This document shows positions 59,498-64,000 of a DNA stretch of 64,000 nt, piece by piece. Below the pieces are notes generated by a model, which was not told where the DNA came from, did no database searches, and saw nothing but the letters and a program-made list of their open reading frames with translations. Numbering within the stretch: position 1 is the stretch's first letter; every line of letters starts with the position of its first letter. Location of the stretch: positions 62,001 through 126,000 of the forward strand of contig NZ_FQYU01000009.1 of the NCBI RefSeq assembly GCF_900141855.1, given 5' to 3'. The DNA is from Pseudozobellia thermophila. GTDB lineage: Bacteria; Bacteroidota; Bacteroidia; Flavobacteriales; Flavobacteriaceae. Position numbers and translations under genes: made by a program.

Positions 59498-61156
59498 TTA
59501 TTCAATCGCTTCCGACACTGGCGTACCCGTGGCCCCGCTAGGGAAGGATATGCCCAACAACGCCGCAATGGTGGGCGCTATATCGTCTATTTCCGTTCTT
59601 TTGACCGTACTTCCCTTTTTAATACCCTTGCCGTACAGCAAGAAAGGCACATGGGTATCGTAGATTTGTGGCGATCCGTGGGTAGAACCCGTTCTGGAAT
59701 AGCCGATGGTACCGGGGTTCAAAACGACCAGCACGTCTCCCGAACGTTTTAGGTTGTATCCGTTCTGCAAAATATAGGGTATACCGTGGGTATAATCGTT
59801 TTGCCACATTTGATAAGCGGTATAGGTTCGGTCTACACCCTCATAGTTCAGTAGTTCCCTGGCCATCGTTTCCTGTACCTCACGCAGATCGAGCCCCAGG
59901 TTTTTGATTACCTTGTGATCCAAGAAATATTGGTAATTGGAGAAGTTTTTGATAATATCCCCAGTTCCGTAGGTGAATTCCAAGAACTGGTCGAGCTCCT
60001 TTTCGATCTTCTCCCAATCGATGTACCTGGCGGGTATTTTTTGATCGATCAGATAGGCGGGCACCTCAATGGCGGCATGGTCGGCGGTCAAAAAGACGGT
60101 GTATTCGTCCTTGCCCACTTTACTGTCGAGTTCCTTGAACAATCGGGCCAGGTCCGCATCCAATCGGATATAGGTGTCCTGTACTTCCTTGGAACTTACC
60201 CCGAACCTGTGCCCCACGTAATCGGTGCTCGAGTAACTTACGGCCAAGAAATCGGGTATGGCATCGGTTCCCAGTCCTTCGGCCTCGATGGCCTCGATGG
60301 CGAAATCGGTAGTAAGGCTATTTCCAAAGGGCGTCGACTTTAGCAGGTTGTACCCCCCGTTATCATCCCATAGCTTGGGCAGGTCGTGGGGAAAAACGGG
60401 AGCCGCCTCCCCTTCGAAGGGCCCTTCATACGCGTTGTTATCGGAAGTACTTTCGACATAATCGTCGATTTTTTTCAATGTCTTCCAGGGCTTTCTATAC
60501 TTCTCCAATTTATTGGAAGCGTTTAAATCTTGCACCCATTTGGGCAGTTGGTCCATATAATATGAACTTGTTATCCATTTACCGTCATCGAACCAATACG
60601 CCGCATTGGCCGTATGGCCACCTGGCAATACCGCCCCCCTATCCTTTAGGGCCACCGCAATGGTCTTGCCCCGCATTTGGGTATGTAGCCGAAGTTCGTC
60701 GGTAAGGGTTGTCACCTGCATTCGATGGGGCGACATTCGGCCCGCATCGGAAGAAGTGCCTACCGAATTGTACGAGTCGTCGGAAGCGCAATAAACGCTG
60801 GCGTCGAGCTCCTTGTCATACCAATTGTTACCGATTATACCGTGTGTGGCGGGCGTTGTTCCCGTATAGACCGAGGCATGGCCCGGCCCCGTGCTTGTAG
60901 GCGCATAATTGTAGTGGTTGTTTTTGCAATTAAAGCCATCCTCTACAAAACGCTTAAAACCGTCGTCGCCGTAGTGGTCCCAAAACCGCGTCAGATAGTC
61001 GTACCTCATCTGGTCAACGACAATGCCGACTACGAGTTTCGGATTGGTCTTTAATTGGCCCGATTCTTCCTTGTCCTTTCGTTGCGCATACCCGTCGAAT
61101 GACAAAAAAGTGGCCGAGAGGCCCCATAACAAAATGGCGAAATACCTTCTTTTCAT
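59498..61156 (-). CDS. PafA-type alkaline phosphatase
   Basis: This is a 552-residue secreted phosphatase. A signal peptide (about residues 1-24, ending AQ) precedes the alkaline-phosphatase-superfamily core. The nucleophile is Thr89 in TSTGPGHAS. The zinc ligands include D48 (VVDQM), the STDYVGH motif, LTADHAAIEVP, and the late STHGSP. Phosphate-contact residues of PafA monoesterases are conserved: N110/N111 (GIIGNNW) and K171 plus R173 (ALKDRGA). PafA is the calcium-dependent, phosphate-insensitive phosphatase of flavobacteria that scavenges phosphate from sugar phosphates and other monoesters. A consensus -7 element gives a leader of about 14 nt. Confidence 0.93.
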   Translation of the reverse strand: MKRRYFAILLWGLSATFLSFDGYAQRKDKEESGQLKTNPKLVVGIVVDQMRYDYLTRFWDHYGDDGFKRFVEDGFNCKNNHYNYAPTSTGPGHASVYTGTTPATHGIIGNNWYDKELDASVYCASDDSYNSVGTSSDAGRMSPHRMQVTTLTDELRLHTQMRGKTIAVALKDRGAVLPGGHTANAAYWFDDGKWITSSYYMDQLPKWVQDLNASNKLEKYRKPWKTLKKIDDYVESTSDNNAYEGPFEGEAAPVFPHDLPKLWDDNGGYNLLKSTPFGNSLTTDFAIEAIEAEGLGTDAIPDFLAVSYSSTDYVGHRFGVSSKEVQDTYIRLDADLARLFKELDSKVGKDEYTVFLTADHAAIEVPAYLIDQKIPARYIDWEKIEKELDQFLEFTYGTGDIIKNFSNYQYFLDHKVIKNLGLDLREVQETMARELLNYEGVDRTYTAYQMWQNDYTHGIPYILQNGYNLKRSGDVLVVLNPGTIGYSRTGSTHGSPQIYDTHVPFLLYGKGIKKGSTVKRTEIDDIAPTIAALLGISFPSGATGTPVSEAIE

Positions 61157-61175
61157 AGTTTAGTTTTGGTATCGA

Positions 61176-61183
61176 CAAAAGTA
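61176..61183 (-). promoter_or_regulatory. -7 element for the PafA gene (and murI)
   Basis: On the minus strand TACTTTTG matches TAnnTTTG and lies 20 bp upstream of the ATG at 61156. Confidence 0.6.
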
Positions 61184-61266
61184 AATAAATTCCCCCTTTA
61201 AACTTTAAATGCAGGTTAAATCAATTCCTTATTGTTATTTTTACCTTCAGAAACCATTTTACGTCT

Positions 61267-62004
61267 ATGAACTACGTAGCATCGATTGGCAGCTATGCCA
61301 TTATGATAAAGGAGGTCTTTAAAAAACCTACCAAATGGCGTATCATGAAATCGTTGATCTTAAAGGAAATAGACGAGTTGATCTTCGGTTCTTTGGGCAT
61401 CTTGGTCTTCATCTCCTTTTTTATCGGAGGTGTCGTGGCCATACAGACCGCCTTGAACATCACCAGTGAGCTGATTCCGAAGAACCTTGTCGGCTTTGCC
61501 ACCAGGCAATCGATCATTCTTGAATTTGCACCCACTTTCTGTTCGATAATAATGGCCGGAAAAGTGGGCTCGTACATTACCTCAAGCATTGGCACCATGA
61601 GGGTTACCGAACAAATCGACGCGCTCGAGGTCATGGGGGTCAATGCCCTGAATTATTTGGTATTCCCTAAAATAGTGGCCCTTATGCTCTATCCGTTTAT
61701 CATCGTGGTTTCCATGTTCGTGGGTATTCTTGGCGGATGGGTCGCCGCTACGTTTGGCGGTCACAGTACCAGTGCGGACTTCATTCAAGGGATCACGCTC
61801 GATTTTATTCCCTTTCACGTAACCTATGCCTTTGTTAAAACCCTGGTCTTTGCATTTATTTTGGCCACCATACCTTCGTTTCACGGCTTTTACATGAAAG
61901 GCGGGGCCTTGGACGTGGGCAAGGCCAGTACCACCTCTTTTGTATGGACCAGTATTGTAATCGTGATTCTTAACGGAATTCTCACCCAACTCCTATTAGG
62001 CTAA
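61267..62004 (+). CDS. mlaE: MlaE-family lipid-transport permease
   Basis: This is a 245-residue inner-membrane permease of an Mla-type ABC system that moves phospholipids between the outer and inner membrane. About six hydrophobic helices are visible, with the MlaE core block ILEFAPTFCSIIMAGKVGSYITSSIGTMRVTEQIDALEVMG read in pieces. The start is the ATG at 61267; the stop overlaps the ATPase start by one base (TAATG). A TATTTTTA element (61236-61243) 23 bp upstream is a one-base variant of the -7 consensus. MlaD, MlaB and MlaC homologues are not adjacent here. Confidence 0.9.
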   Translation: MNYVASIGSYAIMIKEVFKKPTKWRIMKSLILKEIDELIFGSLGILVFISFFIGGVVAIQTALNITSELIPKNLVGFATRQSIILEFAPTFCSIIMAGKVGSYITSSIGTMRVTEQIDALEVMGVNALNYLVFPKIVALMLYPFIIVVSMFVGILGGWVAATFGGHSTSADFIQGITLDFIPFHVTYAFVKTLVFAFILATIPSFHGFYMKGGALDVGKASTTSFVWTSIVIVILNGILTQLLLG

Positions 62005-62771
62005 TGATAGAGGTAGAAAACATACAAAAATCGTTCGACGGCACCCGTGTTCTAAAGGGTATATCGACTACGTTCAACACAGGACAGACCAATTTGATCA
62101 TCGGCCAGAGCGGATCGGGAAAAACGGTCTTTTTAAAATGCCTGTTAGGACTCTTTACCCCCGATGAGGGTACGATCTGTTACGACGGAAAGACCTATTC
62201 GGATCTGACGGATGACGAAAAACGCAACCTACGGCAGGAAATGGGCATGGTATTTCAGGGCAGTGCGCTCTTTGATTCGATGACCGTTGAAGGGAACGTA
62301 AGGTTTCCGCTGGAAATGTTTACCAAACAAAGTGCCTCCGAGATGCAGGACCGTGTCGATTTTGTGCTGAACCGGGTAAACCTGGTAGATGCGCACCACA
62401 AGTTTCCCTCGGAAATTTCCGGGGGCATGCAAAAGCGCGTTGCCATTGCCCGGGCCATCGTAATGAACCCCAAGTATCTTTTCTGCGACGAGCCCAATTC
62501 GGGCCTCGACCCCAAGACGGCCATCCTGATCGACAATCTGATCCAAGAAATTACGGAAGAGTACGATATTACGACGGTAATCAACACCCACGACATGAAC
62601 TCGGTCATGGAAATCGGCCAAAAGATTATTTTCTTAAAGAACGGGGTAAAGGAATGGGAGGGCTCCAACAAAGAAATCTTCAAGACCGACAACGAAGCCG
62701 TAACCAATTTTGTTTATTCTTCCGACCTCTTCAAAAAGGTGCGCCAAATGTATATCGAGGAAAGAAATTAG
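62004..62771 (+). CDS. mlaF: MlaF-family ABC ATP-binding protein
   Basis: This is a 255-residue ABC ATPase. Walker A is GQSGSGKTVFLK, the ABC signature is SGGMQKR, and Walker B is YLFCDEPNSGLD. The MlaF-type C-terminal helical tail (YSSDLFKKVRQMYIEERN) is present. It is the partner of the MlaE permease, with which it shares a one-base overlap, and forms the energy-providing part of a phospholipid transporter. Confidence 0.92.
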   Translation: MIEVENIQKSFDGTRVLKGISTTFNTGQTNLIIGQSGSGKTVFLKCLLGLFTPDEGTICYDGKTYSDLTDDEKRNLRQEMGMVFQGSALFDSMTVEGNVRFPLEMFTKQSASEMQDRVDFVLNRVNLVDAHHKFPSEISGGMQKRVAIARAIVMNPKYLFCDEPNSGLDPKTAILIDNLIQEITEEYDITTVINTHDMNSVMEIGQKIIFLKNGVKEWEGSNKEIFKTDNEAVTNFVYSSDLFKKVRQMYIEERN

Positions 62772-62800
62772 GCAATAAAGGCCCCGAAACGGCAAACTCC

Positions 62801-64000
62801 TTACTCATCCAAAACACGAAGGACCACAGTGGTATCCTTTAACCTCACTCTTAACCATTGTAGCATTTTTTGGTTTTCTTCGGCAATTTTTCTGGAAGAG
62901 AGCCCGTCCTTCCATTTTACCTCAAAGACAGAAAGGGTATCCACCTTTTTAAAATCGGTTCTCACCGCATTTCCGTACTCCAAGGCCTCGAGGTTCGCGT
63001 AGTTCGCCTTGGCCTCGGCACTGATGTCCAAAAAGGGAATCTTCTTCGACTCGTTAACTTTCAATCGGTTGATCTCGGCCTCCAGAATGGCGATCTGCTC
63101 GTCTTTGTTGGTGATCTGGTTCTTTTGTGTTTCGTACAACTCGTTGATATAGCGCAACTGGTCGACCTGATCGTTCTGCCCCCCTTGAATAACATGCAAT
63201 TCGGTATTTCTCAACCGATAGTAATCCTCGTCTTGTTTCAACATCGCATTCCACGAAGCGATGACATTGTCGGGGATGGTTTCATTTCCCATACACACGA
63301 CTTCGATCAAGGGCACCTCCCCTTCGTTATATTCGATATTCGTAAAATTTTCAAGAAACCTACCTCCTCCGGAAAACTGGTATTTTGCGATGGTCGCACT
63401 GACAAAATCGTTGGCCTGCTTTTTAAACATAGATTCTTGAAACACCTGATAAAAGGTATACCCCGCGGGTATCATGACCAACAGGGCCACTATCGACGCA
63501 ATTCGGGCGATACGCCTTCTTTTGGCCGAATTGGCGTAACGCACCATCGGGAACTTGAGCAACTTGATGGTCAAGAAGGTGGCCAAGGCAATAAAAATGG
63601 TGTTTATGATAAAGAGGTACATGGCCCCAAAGGCATAGCCCAGGTTGCCAATGGCCAATCCGAAACCTACGGTACACAAGGGGGGCATCAAGGCCGTGGC
63701 GATGGCGACCCCGAATATGACACTGGCGATCGTCCCTTTCTTCGCCCGGGCGATCACCAGGGCCAGACCACCGAAAAATGCAATAAGTACGTCCCTAATG
63801 TCCGGGGCCGTTCGGGCCAGTAGCTCCGACGACTCATCCTGAATGGGGAAAAACTCAAAAAACAGGTAGGCCGTAAGCACGCTCAAGACCACCATGACCC
63901 CAAAGTTCTTCAAGGAGCGTTTTAGCGTATCGACATCGTTAATGGCCAGCGACATGCCCAAGCCGAGAATCGGCCCCATTAAGGGAGAAATCAACATCGC
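62801..64000 (-). CDS. DUF389-family membrane protein, 5' end outside the window
   Basis: This is a partial gene; the frame stays open to the right edge, and 399 codons are visible after the edge (including AMLISPLMGPI). DUF389/TIGR00341 proteins are integral membrane proteins of unknown function with about 6-10 helices. The N-terminal visible part contains the LISPLMGPILGLGMSLAI block and several hydrophobic helices up to about residue 190, followed by a soluble C-terminal region of about 200 residues rich in charged, coiled-coil-like helix (EAEINRLKVNESK). The initiator Met is not visible, and no function is assigned. Confidence 0.8.
   Translation of the reverse strand, partial: AMLISPLMGPILGLGMSLAINDVDTLKRSLKNFGVMVVLSVLTAYLFFEFFPIQDESSELLARTAPDIRDVLIAFFGGLALVIARAKKGTIASVIFGVAIATALMPPLCTVGFGLAIGNLGYAFGAMYLFIINTIFIALATFLTIKLLKFPMVRYANSAKRRRIARIASIVALLVMIPAGYTFYQVFQESMFKKQANDFVSATIAKYQFSGGGRFLENFTNIEYNEGEVPLIEVVCMGNETIPDNVIASWNAMLKQDEDYYRLRNTELHVIQGGQNDQVDQLRYINELYETQKNQITNKDEQIAILEAEINRLKVNESKKIPFLDISAEAKANYANLEALEYGNAVRTDFKKVDTLSVFEVKWKDGLSSRKIAEENQKMLQWLRVRLKDTTVVLRVLDE

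Noticed and set aside
1-64000. CRISPR arrays, prophage, intact insertion sequences, restriction or toxin systems
   Set aside because: No regular direct-repeat/spacer pattern and no transposase, integrase, capsid, Cas, restriction or toxin-antitoxin genes were recognised.

Overview
The window looks like chromosome of a marine-type flavobacterium (Bacteroidota, probably Flavobacteriaceae). The reasons are the AT-to-balanced base composition (judged by eye, not counted), the absence of Shine-Dalgarno sequences, the repeated Bacteroidota -7 promoter element TAnnTTTG in front of many genes, many short lipoproteins, an ECF sigma/FecR/TonB-receptor locus, a formylglycine sulfatase, a PafA-type phosphatase, DUF1080 and DUF6807 proteins, and family variants typical of flavobacteria. 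No tRNA, rRNA, CRISPR, phage or intact insertion sequence was found. I annotate 63 protein genes; the last runs off the right edge.

Layout. 1-376: no firm gene; a small basic reading frame and hairpins that may be the end of a repeated element. 377-7651: a stress-type cluster (hemerythrin, DUF2383, DUF1328, acidic lipoprotein, small conserved protein) followed by a compact regulatory unit (AraC-type regulator with a degenerate metal-binding-like N-terminus, single-domain response regulator, CHASE3/PAS histidine kinase) and a second AraC regulator. 7736-11106: sulfatase, DnaQ/GIY-YIG nuclease and a tiny membrane protein. 11475-18496: a leftward run of LolC/E-type permease, PLP beta-synthase, aldose epimerase, Crp-type regulator, SulP transporter and metallo-beta-lactamase/rhodanese protein. 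The last two carry matching palindromic operators at about -41, which makes this the most interesting part of the window. 18500-24693: NamZ-type muramidase, BLUF photoreceptor, sterol-desaturase-like protein, GyrI-like and YkgJ-like proteins, a methyltransferase, a lipoprotein metalloprotease and QueE.

24849-34369: HerA-like ATPase, lipoprotein, alpha/beta hydrolase, polysaccharide deacetylase, VOC protein, aldo-keto reductase, then a secreted sugar module (Gfo/Idh/MocA oxidoreductase, DUF1080 protein, MFS transporter). 34502-38392: small lipoprotein, PAS kinase, FolD and Ffh. 38646-44123: repeat-containing lipoprotein divergent from ECF sigma, FecR and a TonB-dependent receptor. 44402-51493: HAD hydrolase, ArgS, small conserved protein, SDR/DUF2867 protein, BCCT transporter, thymidylate synthase. 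51563-53313: DUF1080 plus DUF6807. 53467-57645: ergothioneine genes egtB and egtD, DUF427, a stand-alone CBM48-like protein and a class V aminotransferase. 57713-64000: 2TM protein, dihydrofolate reductase, glutamate racemase, PafA phosphatase, MlaE/MlaF lipid transport and a truncated DUF389 protein.

How the parts connect. Sulfur chemistry recurs: sulfate-type uptake, a cysteine/cystathionine synthase, persulfide oxidation under a probable shared regulator, and ergothioneine synthesis elsewhere. Folate and one-carbon genes (folD, thyA, folA) are present but dispersed. Cell-envelope turnover is represented by NamZ, MurI, the deacetylase, MlaE/MlaF and the LolC/E-type permease. Promoter calls rest on matches to the known TAnnTTTG consensus and on position; none is experimentally supported here.
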